Below, in pieces: positions 53,117 through 62,579 of a stretch of 64,000 nt of DNA. The translations under genes were made by a program, and so were the position numbers. A model generated the notes under the pieces. That model had not been told where the DNA came from. It ran no database searches and saw only the letters and a list, made by a program, of their open reading frames with translations. This DNA is from Comamonas odontotermitis (GTDB lineage Bacteria > Pseudomonadota > Gammaproteobacteria > Burkholderiales > Burkholderiaceae_C): the NCBI RefSeq assembly GCF_014207855.1, contig NZ_JACHKZ010000012.1:50744-114743 (forward strand), read 5' to 3'. Numbering within the stretch: the stretch's first letter is position 1; each line of letters begins with the position of its first letter.

Positions 53117-54061
53117 TTACATATCCAGGGCGCGCAGATCCAGCTTGCCGTCCTTCATCGGCGGGCACCAGTAGTACGAGTTCTTTACCGGATTGGACAT
53201 CTGGAACAGGCCATCGACAATGCCATCCTCCTCGCCCGCCATGCGGCGCATCTGCGCCTCAAAAGCGTAGAAGCTGCGGCCAAAACCCGCAAAGATGGTG
53301 CCGATCTCGTCGCTGCCATCTGCCTTTACACGCCACCAGGGCATGTTGCGGCGCAGGATGAACGCCTCGGGCGTGAAGCTCTCCTGCGCGGTACGCTTGA
53401 CGTGGGCGGACTCGGGCGCATCTTCCAGTTCTTCGTTGTCCGACAGACGGCGGCCGATCATGTGATCCTTTTGCAGGGCCGTCATGCGTGCAAAGGCTTC
53501 CTGGTCGTGCAGCCATTCCTGCACCGCAAAGTAGCTGCCGCCATCGAGGCCCTGTCCCATTCCATCAGCAATGGCTGCATGCACGGCCTCGCCGTCCTTC
53601 GGGTTCTCGGTGCCGTCTTCATAACCTGTCAGATCGCGGACCACATCCCTGCCATTCCATCCGTGGCGGAAGCAATCGAGCACCTGAACGCAGGTGAATG
53701 CAGGCGCCAGAAAAGCAGCCGCCTCGCGCGATGCCTTGAGCAGGTCACCCTGCTCGGCGCCGCGCAGCCACAGACACAGCGCGTGCGGCGTCAGTGGCAA
53801 CTCGCCCTGGGGGCCCTTGATGGAGGGAAAGTTGCGCAGCCCCGGCACCTGCACGCCCAGCAATTGGGCCAGCGACTCGCCCACGGCCACCACGGCGTTC
53901 ACGCCATCGGCCCAGCTCTGCAACTGGCCAAGGGCCTTGCGCACGGCTGCCGCGTCACCGGACACGTTCCAAAATTGATAGCGGCTGACCGCAGGCAGAT
54001 CTTGCAGGATTCCTGGCTGGTGTAATGGCTTCATGGCATCTTCAAGTGAATTGGCTGGCAT
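53117..54061 (-). CDS. DyP-type heme peroxidase
   Basis: Dye-decolorising peroxidase of up to 314 residues, bacterial YfeX-like type. The GxxDG motif with distal aspartate is GYEDGTENP, the proximal heme histidine is probably in ESAHVKRT, and near the end RRNMPWWRVKADG, FAGFGRSFYAFEAQMRRM (part) and NSYYWCPP are present. No Tat or Sec signal, so it is cytosolic or cargo of an encapsulin; no encapsulin gene is near. The ATG at 54061 has AAAGGGATGC upstream; 54034 (MKPLHQPG) is an alternative closer to the usual family start. Confidence 0.92.
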   Translation of the reverse strand: MPANSLEDAMKPLHQPGILQDLPAVSRYQFWNVSGDAAAVRKALGQLQSWADGVNAVVAVGESLAQLLGVQVPGLRNFPSIKGPQGELPLTPHALCLWLRGAEQGDLLKASREAAAFLAPAFTCVQVLDCFRHGWNGRDVVRDLTGYEDGTENPKDGEAVHAAIADGMGQGLDGGSYFAVQEWLHDQEAFARMTALQKDHMIGRRLSDNEELEDAPESAHVKRTAQESFTPEAFILRRNMPWWRVKADGSDEIGTIFAGFGRSFYAFEAQMRRMAGEEDGIVDGLFQMSNPVKNSYYWCPPMKDGKLDLRALDM

Positions 54062-54180
54062 GCATCCCTTTGCGCATACCCACCGTGGTGATGTTCAACC
54101 GCCCATTGTGTACCAGTCTGGCTTCATGAGCGGCTTCTTCGGCTTTGAGCTGCCTGACTGCCAGACCGTCTCAATGGCGC

Positions 54181-54870
54181 TCAGGCTTCATCACTTGCGG
54201 GTTGCGAGGGGCTCTCTACGCCCAACGCATCGCACAGCTGCTGCACGGTGGCACGCAGTTGGGCAACTTCCGCCTCCAGGGTTTCCACACGGTGCTGCAG
54301 GCCGGCAGATGCAGGGGCGCTGCCGGCTGCGCTTTGCAGCGCAGCCACATCAATGGGGCCGCACAGCAGATGTGCCCAGCGCTGCTCGCGCGCGCCCGGT
54401 GCCCGTGGCAATTGCTGCACCAGCGGGCCGCCCTTTTCTTCGCTGCGCTCGCGCAACTCGTCCAAAAAGGCTTCGACCGAAGAGATATCGGCAAAGCGGT
54501 GCCAGCGCTCGGAATTGATACGCAGCTCCCCAGCAGTCTGCGGGCCGCGCAGCATCAAGAGCGACAGCAGCACCGCCGACTGATCGGGTACGCCCACGCC
54601 GCGCGGAAAGTTGTGCTCCCAGCGGGTGGATCGGCTACCGCTGATCTGCACCGCCAACCCCTGCTGGCGCAACTCGTCCAGCGCCTCTGCGGCTTCGCCT
54701 TCGGTCACCTCCATCACGGGGTCGCGGCTGGATTTCTGGTTGCAACCGGTGACCAGCGCGTTGAGCGTGAGCGGGTAGCTGTCCGGCACAGTGCGGGCTT
54801 TTTCCATCAGGGTGGCAAGCACGCGAGCCTTGATGAAAGTCAATGGGGTCGAGCGATGATCGAAAGGCAT
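54181..54870 (-). CDS. yceH: YceH/DUF480 family protein
   Basis: A 229-residue protein of the UPF0502 family: two winged-helix-like domains ([41 protein letters not shown], and [22 protein letters not shown]), then a C-terminal coiled coil. The E. coli and Shewanella homologues have structures but no firm function. Here the C-terminal coiled coil ([18 protein letters not shown]) is clear. The ATG at 54870 is the family start. Confidence 0.88.
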   Translation of the reverse strand: MPFDHRSTPLTFIKARVLATLMEKARTVPDSYPLTLNALVTGCNQKSSRDPVMEVTEGEAAEALDELRQQGLAVQISGSRSTRWEHNFPRGVGVPDQSAVLLSLLMLRGPQTAGELRINSERWHRFADISSVEAFLDELRERSEEKGGPLVQQLPRAPGAREQRWAHLLCGPIDVAALQSAAGSAPASAGLQHRVETLEAEVAQLRATVQQLCDALGVESPSQPASDEA

Positions 54871-55115
54871 AGGGGTTTCCTGAAAATATTGCGCACATCG
54901 TAAACAGGTTCCGATTCCATTTCCGCTCCACCCGGCTGCTTTGGGGGCATTGCCAACCAGCTTGACCACGGCGCCTTTCCGATGGTGTGTGGCCGCGGCA
55001 ACGCCGCTGCCGGCCTGAGCGGGGGTAGCGCCATGCTGCCCTCGTTGCAGCAATTGGCAGAATCTGTGCGATCAATGTCATTGCTGACAAGGCATTTCTT
55101 ACGCACACTGGCGGC

Positions 55116-56159
55116 ATGCCCTCCGCCCAACCACCCAACTCAAACGCAGCCGCCTGCGCCGCCCAACCCGGCCACCGCGTGGTCTGCGTGGCCTACCCCC
55201 GCGCGATGAGCCTGGACATTACCGGCCCCATGCAGGTGTTTGCCACCGCCAACGATGTGCGCGGGCGCCAGGGCCTGCCCGGGTTTTACCAGCTGACTTT
55301 TGCCGGGTTGGAAAAGGGGAAGGTCACGCTGTCGTGCGGGCTGCAGATGGTTGCCAGCCACGGCCTGCGCCAGTTGCGCCTTGCCGCCAACACCACGGTT
55401 CTGATCCCCGGTGGCGACGGCATCGAGGACGCGCAGCACAACGCAGCGCTGCGCCAGTGGGTGCAGCGCGTGGCGCCCAAGGTGCAGCGGCTTGGCTCCG
55501 TATGCTCAGGAGCCCTGGTGCTGGCGCGCGCGGGCCTGCTCGATGGCCTGCCCGCCACCACACACTGGTGCCGCCTGCAGGAGCTGGCGGGGCTTGCACG
55601 CGACATCCATATCGATGGTGACCGGCTCCACACCTACGATGCCGCCCATCCGCAGCAACGGCATATCTTCACATCGGCAGGGGTCACCTCGGGTATCGAT
55701 CTGGCTATCAGCCTGGTGGAGGCTGATCTGGGCCGCGCCATGGCGCTGGCCGTAGCGCGGCAGTTGGTGATGTTTGTGCGCAGGCCGGGCGGGCAGGCCC
55801 AGTTCAGCCCATTGCTGGCCGCCGAAACCACTCAAGCGCCGCGCCTCGCCCGGCTTCTGGAATGGATTCCCAGCCGCCTGGGCGACGACCTGGGCATCGA
55901 GCAACTCGCGGCCCAGGCCTGCTTGCCGCCGCGTACCCTGGCCCGCGTGTTCCAGCAGGAATTGGGGACCTCGCCCGGCAGATATGTGGAGCGTGTGCGG
56001 GTCGAAGCCGCTGTCACCTTGCTGAGCCAGCGGCAGGCGTCGATCGCCACCGTGGCGCGGCTGTGCGGTTTCGGCCATCCAGAAAACCTGCGCCGCAGCT
56101 TTCACAAGACGCTGGCTGTCAGCCCGCAGGCCTTTGCCGAACGCTTTGGCGCTGGCTAG
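55116..56159 (+). CDS. GlxA-type transcriptional regulator (DJ-1/PfpI domain plus AraC HTH)
   Basis: A 347-residue regulator with an N-terminal DJ-1/PfpI-like domain (VVCVAYPRAMSLDITGPMQVF, TTVLIPGGDGI, and the cysteine elbow GSVCSGALVLARAGLL) and a C-terminal AraC DNA-binding domain (DLGIEQLAAQACLPPRTLARVF, then TVARLCGFGHPENLRRSF). Related proteins control carnitine, betaine, arginine or stress genes; the ligand is unknown. The MFS gene starts 93 bases downstream on the same strand and may be its target. Confidence 0.9.
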   Translation: MPSAQPPNSNAAACAAQPGHRVVCVAYPRAMSLDITGPMQVFATANDVRGRQGLPGFYQLTFAGLEKGKVTLSCGLQMVASHGLRQLRLAANTTVLIPGGDGIEDAQHNAALRQWVQRVAPKVQRLGSVCSGALVLARAGLLDGLPATTHWCRLQELAGLARDIHIDGDRLHTYDAAHPQQRHIFTSAGVTSGIDLAISLVEADLGRAMALAVARQLVMFVRRPGGQAQFSPLLAAETTQAPRLARLLEWIPSRLGDDLGIEQLAAQACLPPRTLARVFQQELGTSPGRYVERVRVEAAVTLLSQRQASIATVARLCGFGHPENLRRSFHKTLAVSPQAFAERFGAG

Positions 56160-56252
56160 CCCTGCTGGCATTTCCCTTTCCAACTAAAACCTGCCCTGGC
56201 GCTTGCCACCAGGGCGCAGCAGGCTCATTTTTGATAACCAGGAAAGCTCCGT

Positions 56253-57455
56253 ATGCTCGTACGCCGCCACCCCCAACTGCTCACGCTCAGCATCGCCCAG
56301 GCGTTGTACTGGTCGTGCTCCATCATCGGCATCGCGCTCACGGCACTGGTGGGCCAGCGTCTGGCTCCATGGCCCGTGCTCGCCACCGTGCCGCTGACCT
56401 TGCTTGTCGCAGGCAACCTGCTGGCAATTGGGCGCCTGTCGCGCTGGATGCAGCGCCATGGCCGCGCGCGCGGCCTGCAATATGGCGCACTGATGGGCGT
56501 TGCCGCTGGTCTGCTGGCGGCCTGGGCGGTATACATCGGCAGTTTTGCGCTGTTCTGTGCCGCCATGGTGCTGCTGGGCTGCTACCAGGCATCAGCCGGG
56601 TTTTACCGTTTTGCGGCACTTGATGGCATGGAGCCGCAGCACAAGGGCAGCGCCGCAGCCTGGGTACTGGCCGGAGGCATCGCAGCCGCCGTGCTCGCAC
56701 CCAGCCTGGCTATCCATGCCTCAGGGGCGCTTTCCACGCCCATGGCAGGGGCCTATGTGGCGATTGCCGCCCTCGCGCTGCTGGCCTGCGCGCTGCTGCA
56801 GCGCCTTCCAGCCAGCCTCAAAGCGCCCATGGCCGGTGCATCCTCCACGGGCTCCAACGCCATCGTATCGCGCCGTCAATTGTGGCAGCGCCCTGCCATC
56901 CGCCAGGCCATCATGCTCAGCGCCTGCGGCCACGGCTTGATGATTCTGGTGATGAATGCCACACCACTGGCCATGCATGGCGCGGGGCATTCGCTCGCAA
57001 ACTCTACCCACGTCATTCAATGGCATGTGCTGGGCATGTTTGTGCCGTCGCTCGTTGCTGGCAAGGCGGTGGATCGGTTTGGTGCACGCCGCATCGCCTG
57101 GCTGGGAGCGGCGATGCTGGCCATCAGCGCTGCAGTGGCATTGACAGGGCAGGCTTTCTTTCCGTTCCTTGTCAGCTCCCTGCTGCTGGGCGCAGGCTGG
57201 AACCTGATGATTCTTGCAGGAACGACCCTGCTGTCACAGGCTTGCACCCCGCAAGAGGCTCCGCAGGCCCAACCTTTGATGGAATGGGCCAACAATGGCA
57301 GCGCAGCCGCCATGTCCTTCAGCTGCGGCGTACTGATTCAGACCTTGGGCTGGTCTGCGATCAACGCAGTCATGCTGCTGGTGCTGACAGCACTGGCCTG
57401 CGCCCTGCTGCGCCAGGCCCGTCAACCCGTGCTGGCGCGTCCGTCTGCGGACTGA
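56253..57455 (+). CDS. MFS transporter
   Basis: A 400-residue protein with about twelve hydrophobic segments and no large loops. It has the MFS duplication, with a first-half loop GRLSRWMQRHGRARGLQYGAL and a second-half loop GKAVDRFGARRIAWLGAAML, equivalent to the motif A region DRxGRR. The GCYQASAGFYRFAALD segment resembles permeases annotated as YceL- or MFS-type efflux proteins. Substrate unknown. It follows the GlxA-type regulator, which may control it. Confidence 0.88.
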   Translation: MLVRRHPQLLTLSIAQALYWSCSIIGIALTALVGQRLAPWPVLATVPLTLLVAGNLLAIGRLSRWMQRHGRARGLQYGALMGVAAGLLAAWAVYIGSFALFCAAMVLLGCYQASAGFYRFAALDGMEPQHKGSAAAWVLAGGIAAAVLAPSLAIHASGALSTPMAGAYVAIAALALLACALLQRLPASLKAPMAGASSTGSNAIVSRRQLWQRPAIRQAIMLSACGHGLMILVMNATPLAMHGAGHSLANSTHVIQWHVLGMFVPSLVAGKAVDRFGARRIAWLGAAMLAISAAVALTGQAFFPFLVSSLLLGAGWNLMILAGTTLLSQACTPQEAPQAQPLMEWANNGSAAAMSFSCGVLIQTLGWSAINAVMLLVLTALACALLRQARQPVLARPSAD

Positions 57456-57664
57456 GGCGCGCGGGGCAGTAGGCTTGTCGTGCCCCCTGGGCATGTGCAA
57501 AGGCATCAAATTCAATAGCAAACACCGCCATCAGGCGGCTACTGAACAGCCCCAAAACGGCCGCTCTTCGCGTCGCGTGAGCGACTGGCAGTCCGCCCGA
57601 AAAGGCGTTCCGGGAGACTTCCACCCTCTACAGTGCATCGGCAATAACACCACCAGGAGACGCC

Positions 57665-58564
57665 ATGTACACCCCATCCCCTTCATACCGTTCACTCCGC
57701 ATCGCCGGATGGATCGCGGCAGCAGGCATTGCCTTCTGCGCCGCGCCAGTCTGGGCAGGCACCATTGAGGCAGCCGAATTCAACAGCCCCACCTTGCAGC
57801 ACAGCTGGACCTACAACGTTTATCTGCCCACCGGCTATGACGCCAACAGCAAGCTACGCTACCCCGTGATGTACCTGTTGCACGGCAACGATGGCGCGCG
57901 CAATGACTGGCCCGTCAAAGGCAACCTGCTGCAGACGGCCGACCAACTGATCCAGACCGGCCAGATCCCGCCCGCCATCATCGTGATGCCCGATGCAGGC
58001 ACCACCTGGTATGTCGATCTGAAGGAAAAGATGGAAACCGCCTTCTTCAACGATCTCGTGCCACATGTCGAAGGCAGGTACCGCACCCTCAAGACCCGCG
58101 ACGGCCGCGTGATCGGTGGCCTGTCGATGGGCGGCTACGGTGCGCTGCGTTACGTGCTCAAGTACCCCGAGAAGTTCCAGGCCGCTGCGCTGCTGAGCCC
58201 GGCCATCTACAACCCTGAGCCTCCCGCCGATTCTTCCGCCCGCTTCGTGAAGGTGTTTGCCGAGCCCAATACCGACGGCGCATATAGCCGAACAGTCTGG
58301 CAAAGCTATAACTACCCGGTGCTGTGGGAGCAGTTCCTGGCCAAAAAGGTCAGCGTGCCGATGTATATCAACAGCGGTGATGACGATGAATTCATGATCG
58401 AATCCGAAGCCACCCAGCTCTACAGCCTGCTGCGCAAGAACAAGCAACCGGCAGAGCTGCGCATCGTCAACGGCAAACACGAATGGCCGGTGTGGGAGAG
58501 CACCGTGGGCGATGCGCTCAAATATGTGTTCCGCACCGTGCGCCGCCCGCAGGCAGACCAATAG
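57665..58564 (+). CDS. Exported alpha/beta-hydrolase esterase (esterase D/PHB-type family)
   Basis: A 299-residue esterase with a signal peptide ending near VWAG (about residue 31). The catalytic serine lies in GGLSMGGYGAL, the acid probably in INSGDDDEF, and the histidine in NGKHEWPVW. YPVMYLLHGNDGARNDW is the usual oxyanion segment. The family includes S-formylglutathione hydrolase, mycolyltransferases and feruloyl esterases; the export signal points to an extracytoplasmic ester. The start follows AGGAGACGCC. The preceding 209 bases hold no gene I can support. Confidence 0.88.
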   Translation: MYTPSPSYRSLRIAGWIAAAGIAFCAAPVWAGTIEAAEFNSPTLQHSWTYNVYLPTGYDANSKLRYPVMYLLHGNDGARNDWPVKGNLLQTADQLIQTGQIPPAIIVMPDAGTTWYVDLKEKMETAFFNDLVPHVEGRYRTLKTRDGRVIGGLSMGGYGALRYVLKYPEKFQAAALLSPAIYNPEPPADSSARFVKVFAEPNTDGAYSRTVWQSYNYPVLWEQFLAKKVSVPMYINSGDDDEFMIESEATQLYSLLRKNKQPAELRIVNGKHEWPVWESTVGDALKYVFRTVRRPQADQ

Positions 58565-58618
58565 TCAAATAGTCACCCGCCTCCCCCCCAACGGCTTGCT
58601 GACCTGAAGCGGCCATGC

Positions 58619-58646
58619 AAAAAGGGATCCGGCCAGGATCCCTTTG
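58619..58646. terminator. Bidirectional terminator between the esterase gene and fumC
   Basis: Stem AAAGGGATCC / GGATCCCTTT with loop GGCCA, in the convergent gap. Short A- and T-rich flanks allow weak termination in both directions. Confidence 0.75.
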
Positions 58647-58664
58647 TCACATCCACAACCGTAC

Positions 58665-60056
58665 TTACAAGTTGCCGACCATCTGCTCAGGTACTACCCA
58701 TTGGTCGAACTGCTCGGCCGTCACATGGCCGCTGGCAATCGCCGCGTCACGCAAACTGGAGCCTTCCTTGTGCGCCTTCTTGGCGATGAAGGCTGCCTTG
58801 TCGTAGCCGATGTGGGTGTTCAGCGCCGTCACCAGCATCAGCGAACGCCCAACCAGCTCTGCAATGCGCTCGCGGTTGGGTTCGATCCCCACGGCGCAAT
58901 GCTCATTGAAGCTGACCATGCCATCGGCCAGCAACCGCACGCTTTGCAGGAAGTTGTGCGCTACCAGCGGACGGAACACATTGAGCTCGAAATTGCCCGA
59001 TGCACCACCAAAGTTGATGGCCACGTCGTTGCCGAACACCTGGGCACACAGCATGGTCATGGCTTCGCACTGCGTGGGATTGACCTTGCCAGGCATGATG
59101 GAGGAGCCCGGCTCGTTCTCGGGAATGGAGAGCTCGCCCAGGCCGCTGCGCGGGCCACTGGCCAGCCATCGCACATCGTTGGCAATCTTCATCAGGCTGG
59201 CGGCCAAAGTCTTGAGGGCGCCATGCGCATGCACCAGGCCATCGCAACTGGCCAGCGATTCAAACTTGTTCGGTGAGGTGATGAAGGGGTAGCCGGTGAT
59301 GGCTGCCAGCTCCTGGGCCACGCCTTCCGCGTAGCCCTTGGGCGCATTCAAGCCCGTACCCACTGCCGTACCACCCAACGCCAACTCGTACAAATGCGGC
59401 AGCGCAGCCTTGATGTGGCGCTCGCCATGCTCCAGCTGCGCCACCCACCCCGATATCTCCTGCCCCAGTGTCAGTGGCGTCGCATCCTGCAGATGGGTGC
59501 GGCCGATCTTGACAATGTCGGCAAATTCGATGCTCTTGGCCTTGAGCGTACGGTGCAGTTGTGCAACCGCAGGCAGCAGCTTTTGCCCCACCGCCGTCAC
59601 CGCCGCCACATGCATTGCGGTGGGATAGACGTCGTTGCTCGACTGGCTTTTGTTCACATCGTCATTGGGATGCACCAGGCGCGATTCGCCGCGCTCACCA
59701 CCGAGCAGCTCGCTCGCACGGTTGGCCAGTACCTCGTTGACATTCATGTTGGTCTGCGTGCCCGAGCCGGTCTGCCACACCACCAGCGGAAACTCATCCG
59801 GGTGCTGGCCGGCAATCACTTCATCCGCCGCAGCCACGATGGCCCGCGTCTTCTTTTCCTCCAGCAGGCCCAGCTTGTGGTTGACCGTGGCAGAGGCCTT
59901 CTTGACCTGGGCCAGCGCATGAATGATTTCACGCGGCTGGTGCTCGCCACTGATATTGAAGTTCTGGATCGAGCGTTGCGTCTGCGCGCCCCACAGCTTG
60001 TTACTGGGAACATCGATCAAACCGAACGTATCTTTTTCCTGCCGAACCGCCGCCAT
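58665..60056 (-). CDS. fumC: Class II fumarate hydratase
   Basis: Iron-independent, oxygen-stable fumarase of 463 residues. Visible: [12 protein letters not shown] at the start, [15 protein letters not shown], the [17 protein letters not shown] region, [16 protein letters not shown] with the catalytic histidine, and the superfamily signature [11 protein letters not shown]. It belongs to the aspartase/fumarase fold. It is followed upstream (42 bases before its start) by a small DUF6582-like gene on the same strand. A second, unrelated fumarase (class I) lies about 770 bases away on the other strand. Confidence 0.97.
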   Translation of the reverse strand: MAAVRQEKDTFGLIDVPSNKLWGAQTQRSIQNFNISGEHQPREIIHALAQVKKASATVNHKLGLLEEKKTRAIVAAADEVIAGQHPDEFPLVVWQTGSGTQTNMNVNEVLANRASELLGGERGESRLVHPNDDVNKSQSSNDVYPTAMHVAAVTAVGQKLLPAVAQLHRTLKAKSIEFADIVKIGRTHLQDATPLTLGQEISGWVAQLEHGERHIKAALPHLYELALGGTAVGTGLNAPKGYAEGVAQELAAITGYPFITSPNKFESLASCDGLVHAHGALKTLAASLMKIANDVRWLASGPRSGLGELSIPENEPGSSIMPGKVNPTQCEAMTMLCAQVFGNDVAINFGGASGNFELNVFRPLVAHNFLQSVRLLADGMVSFNEHCAVGIEPNRERIAELVGRSLMLVTALNTHIGYDKAAFIAKKAHKEGSSLRDAAIASGHVTAEQFDQWVVPEQMVGNL

Positions 60057-60098
60057 GAAATGACTCCTGATGAAAAATGATGAATCCTGCCCCTGTGC

Positions 60099-60341
60099 TC
60101 AGCCCTTGCCCAATTCACGCCAGCTCTTTTCACTGATGGCAACGCCGAACTTTCGGGCCGCACTCTGTATACGCGACCATGCATGGTCGCGCTCATCATC
60201 GCTGACCTCGCCCACCTGGTTGAAACGGGCAACCGCGTTGCGCACATGGGATGCATCTTCCAGCGGCAATTTGCGTTGGCGGGAAAAGGCGAATTCGCCA
60301 GCTGGCAACGCATTGCGGTGCTTGGTATCCAGTTCACTCAT
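60099..60341 (-). CDS. Small DUF6582-like protein
   Basis: An 80-residue soluble protein: LPAGEFAFSRQRKLPLEDASHV, VRNAVARFNQVGEVSDDERDHAW and SRIQSAARKFGVAI (quoted in part). I recall this pattern, with LPDSxFAxxxxRxxPIxDxxHVxxA, from DUF6582 proteins, which occur as stand-alone genes and as parts of phage-encoded proteins. It begins with an ATG at 60341 after GGGAGGTTGCC and ends 42 bases before fumC, so the two may be co-transcribed. Function unknown. Confidence 0.72.
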   Translation of the reverse strand: MSELDTKHRNALPAGEFAFSRQRKLPLEDASHVRNAVARFNQVGEVSDDERDHAWSRIQSAARKFGVAISEKSWRELGKG

Positions 60342-60628
60342 GGCAACCTCCCTGGTCCTTGAGCCGCGAGGCAGCTATCGCCACCTTCCACGCTTGTTGA
60401 TTGCAGCATGCTTCACATACCTGCGGCTGACAGCAAAAGCCGCCAATTCATCATCCTGGTTTGCAATGGACGAATGAACGCCTGCGAGGAGCCAGCCTTG
60501 GCCACAAATCTTCAATCTCGGCATCCAACCACCTCCCCGATACGAAACAAGAGAGTTCCATGCGATGAACCCGCTGGCATGGGCAGCAGGCAGTGAAACC
60601 CTCGGCAGACGCCGCCGGGACACGGAAC

Positions 60629-60653
60629 AGGACAACTCCGGTTGTCCTTTTTT
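60629..60653 (+). terminator. Plus-strand terminator in the fumC/fumA intergenic region
   Basis: Stem AGGACAAC / GTTGTCCT with loop TCCG followed by TTTTT. It reads only on the plus strand. The 484 bases from 60342 to 60825 contain no convincing protein gene, so the transcript that it ends is unknown; a small RNA starting somewhere between 60350 and 60560 is possible, or a leader of fumA. Confidence 0.75.
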
Positions 60654-60825
60654 GCTACCCGCTTCCTATGAAACCCTGTCACAGACCACATTTCATGCCA
60701 GACATTCCCGACAGTCTTATAGAAGAGTTCTCGGACATTGCCTGCACGGAAATCCGAGTAGCGTCGATAATTAGCGGGTTTTCCCGCGCCAGCCAGGCGC
60801 CCCCAATAACCCGAGAAGCTTCACG

Positions 60826-62379
60826 ATGACCACCTCCATCCGCCAGCAGGACCTGATCGACTCGATCGCAGGCGCCCTCCAGTACATCAGCTACTACCAC
60901 ACGCCCGACTTCATCCAGCACCTGGCCCGCGCCTACGAGCGCGAGCAGAGCCCGGCGGCCAAGGATGCGATGGCCCAGATCCTGACCAACTCCAAGATGA
61001 GCGCCACCGGCCAGCGCCCCATCTGCCAGGACACCGGTATCGTGAACGTGTTCCTCAAGGTAGGTATGGATGTCAAGTGGGAAGGCTTCACCATGGGCCT
61101 GGAAGACGCCATCAACGAAGGCGTGCGCCGCGGCTACAACCACCCTGACAACACGCTGCGCGCCTCTGTCGTGGCCGATCCGCAGTTTGCCCGCAAGAAC
61201 ACCAAGGACAACACGCCTGCCGTCATCAACGTGCAGATCGTGCCCGGCGACAAGCTCGACGTGACCGTGGCAGCCAAGGGCGGCGGCTCGGAGAACAAAT
61301 CCAAGATGATCATGATGAACCCGAGCGACAACCTCGTCGACTGGGTTCTGAAGACCGTGCCCACCATGGGCGCTGGCTGGTGCCCACCGGGCATGCTGGG
61401 CATCGGCATCGGCGGTACCGCCGAAAAGGCCGTCCTCCTGGCCAAGGAAAGCCTGATGGAAGACCTGAACATGTACGAGCTGCAGCAGAAGGCGGCTCGG
61501 GGCGAAAAGCTCGATCAGGTCGAGGAACTGCGTCTGGAACTCTTCGAGAAGGTCAATGCCCTGGGCATTGGCGCGCAAGGCCTGGGTGGCCTCACCACTG
61601 TGCTGGATGTCAAGATCAACATGTACCCCACGCACGCGGCCTCCAAGCCCGTGGCCATGATCCCCAACTGCGCAGCCACGCGCCACGCTCACTTTGTGAT
61701 GGACGGCTCCGGCCCCGTGTACCTGGAAGCACCTTCGCTGGACCTGTGGCCCAAGATCGAATGGGCCCCCGACTACAACAAGTCCAAGCGCGTCGACCTG
61801 AACACCCTGACCAAGGAAGAAGTGGCCAGCTGGAAACCCGGCGACACCATCTTGCTCAACGGCAAGATGCTCACCGGCCGCGACGCCGCGCACAAGCGCA
61901 TCCAGGACATGCTGGCCAAGGGCGAAAAGCTGCCTGTGGATTTCACCAACCGCGTGATCTACTACGTGGGCCCGGTGGACCCCGTGCGCGACGAAGTCGT
62001 CGGCCCTGCAGGCCCTACCACCGCTACTCGCATGGACAAGTTCACCGACATGATGCTGTCCAAGACTGGCCTGATTGCCATGATCGGCAAGTCCGAGCGC
62101 GGCCCGGTCGCCATCGAGGCCATCAAGAACCACAAGAGTGCCTATCTGATGGCCGTGGGCGGCGCAGCCTACCTCGTCTCCAAGGCCATCAAACACGCCA
62201 AGGTCGTGGGCTTTGAAGACCTGGGCATGGAAGCCATCTACGAGTTCGATGTGGTTGACATGCCCGTGACCGTGGCTGTCGATGCTGGCGGCACCAGCGC
62301 CCACAACACCGGCCCCGCCGAGTGGAGCAAGCGCATCGCCTCGGGCGAATTCAAGGGCATTGCGCTGGCAGGCGCCTGA
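60826..62379 (+). CDS. fumA: Class I (4Fe-4S) fumarate hydratase
   Basis: Iron-sulfur fumarase of 517 residues, oxygen-labile. N-terminal alpha domain: ISYYHTPDFIQHLARAYERE, RPICQDTGIVNVFLKVG with a cluster cysteine, AAKGGGSENKSKM, and AGWCPPGMLGIGIGGTAEKAV. The beta domain begins near residue 340 with GDTILLNGKMLTGRDAAHKRI and has GPAGPTTATRMDKF. The one-chain form, alpha fused to beta, matches E. coli FumA/FumB. It and FumC give the cell iron-dependent and iron-independent versions of one TCA step. Confidence 0.96.
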   Translation: MTTSIRQQDLIDSIAGALQYISYYHTPDFIQHLARAYEREQSPAAKDAMAQILTNSKMSATGQRPICQDTGIVNVFLKVGMDVKWEGFTMGLEDAINEGVRRGYNHPDNTLRASVVADPQFARKNTKDNTPAVINVQIVPGDKLDVTVAAKGGGSENKSKMIMMNPSDNLVDWVLKTVPTMGAGWCPPGMLGIGIGGTAEKAVLLAKESLMEDLNMYELQQKAARGEKLDQVEELRLELFEKVNALGIGAQGLGGLTTVLDVKINMYPTHAASKPVAMIPNCAATRHAHFVMDGSGPVYLEAPSLDLWPKIEWAPDYNKSKRVDLNTLTKEEVASWKPGDTILLNGKMLTGRDAAHKRIQDMLAKGEKLPVDFTNRVIYYVGPVDPVRDEVVGPAGPTTATRMDKFTDMMLSKTGLIAMIGKSERGPVAIEAIKNHKSAYLMAVGGAAYLVSKAIKHAKVVGFEDLGMEAIYEFDVVDMPVTVAVDAGGTSAHNTGPAEWSKRIASGEFKGIALAGA

Positions 62380-62403
62380 TGCGCTGAACAGCCCGCGCTG
62401 GAA

Positions 62404-62438
62404 TGAACAGAACCGCCTTTGGGCGGTTTTGTTCTTTT
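62404..62438 (+). terminator. Terminator after fumA
   Basis: Stem AACCGCC / GGCGGTT extended by GAACAG / TTGTTC, followed by TTTT. Starts 25 bases after the fumA stop. Confidence 0.85.
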
Positions 62439-62579
62439 GGGGAATGTGCCAGGCGCTTGCAACCAGCCCATTCCCGTCGCAGAACCAGCACGCTGAATTG
62501 CACCCCGTTACGCAACTGGCGGGAACCTGCGGTACAACCACCTCTCCAACAGGCATTTTCACGACCAGGACCACCGCCC

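Noticed and set aside
53117..54061. DyP peroxidase as encapsulin cargo
   Set aside because: No encapsulin shell gene is adjacent; the C-terminus (DLRALDM) gives no firm loading peptide.
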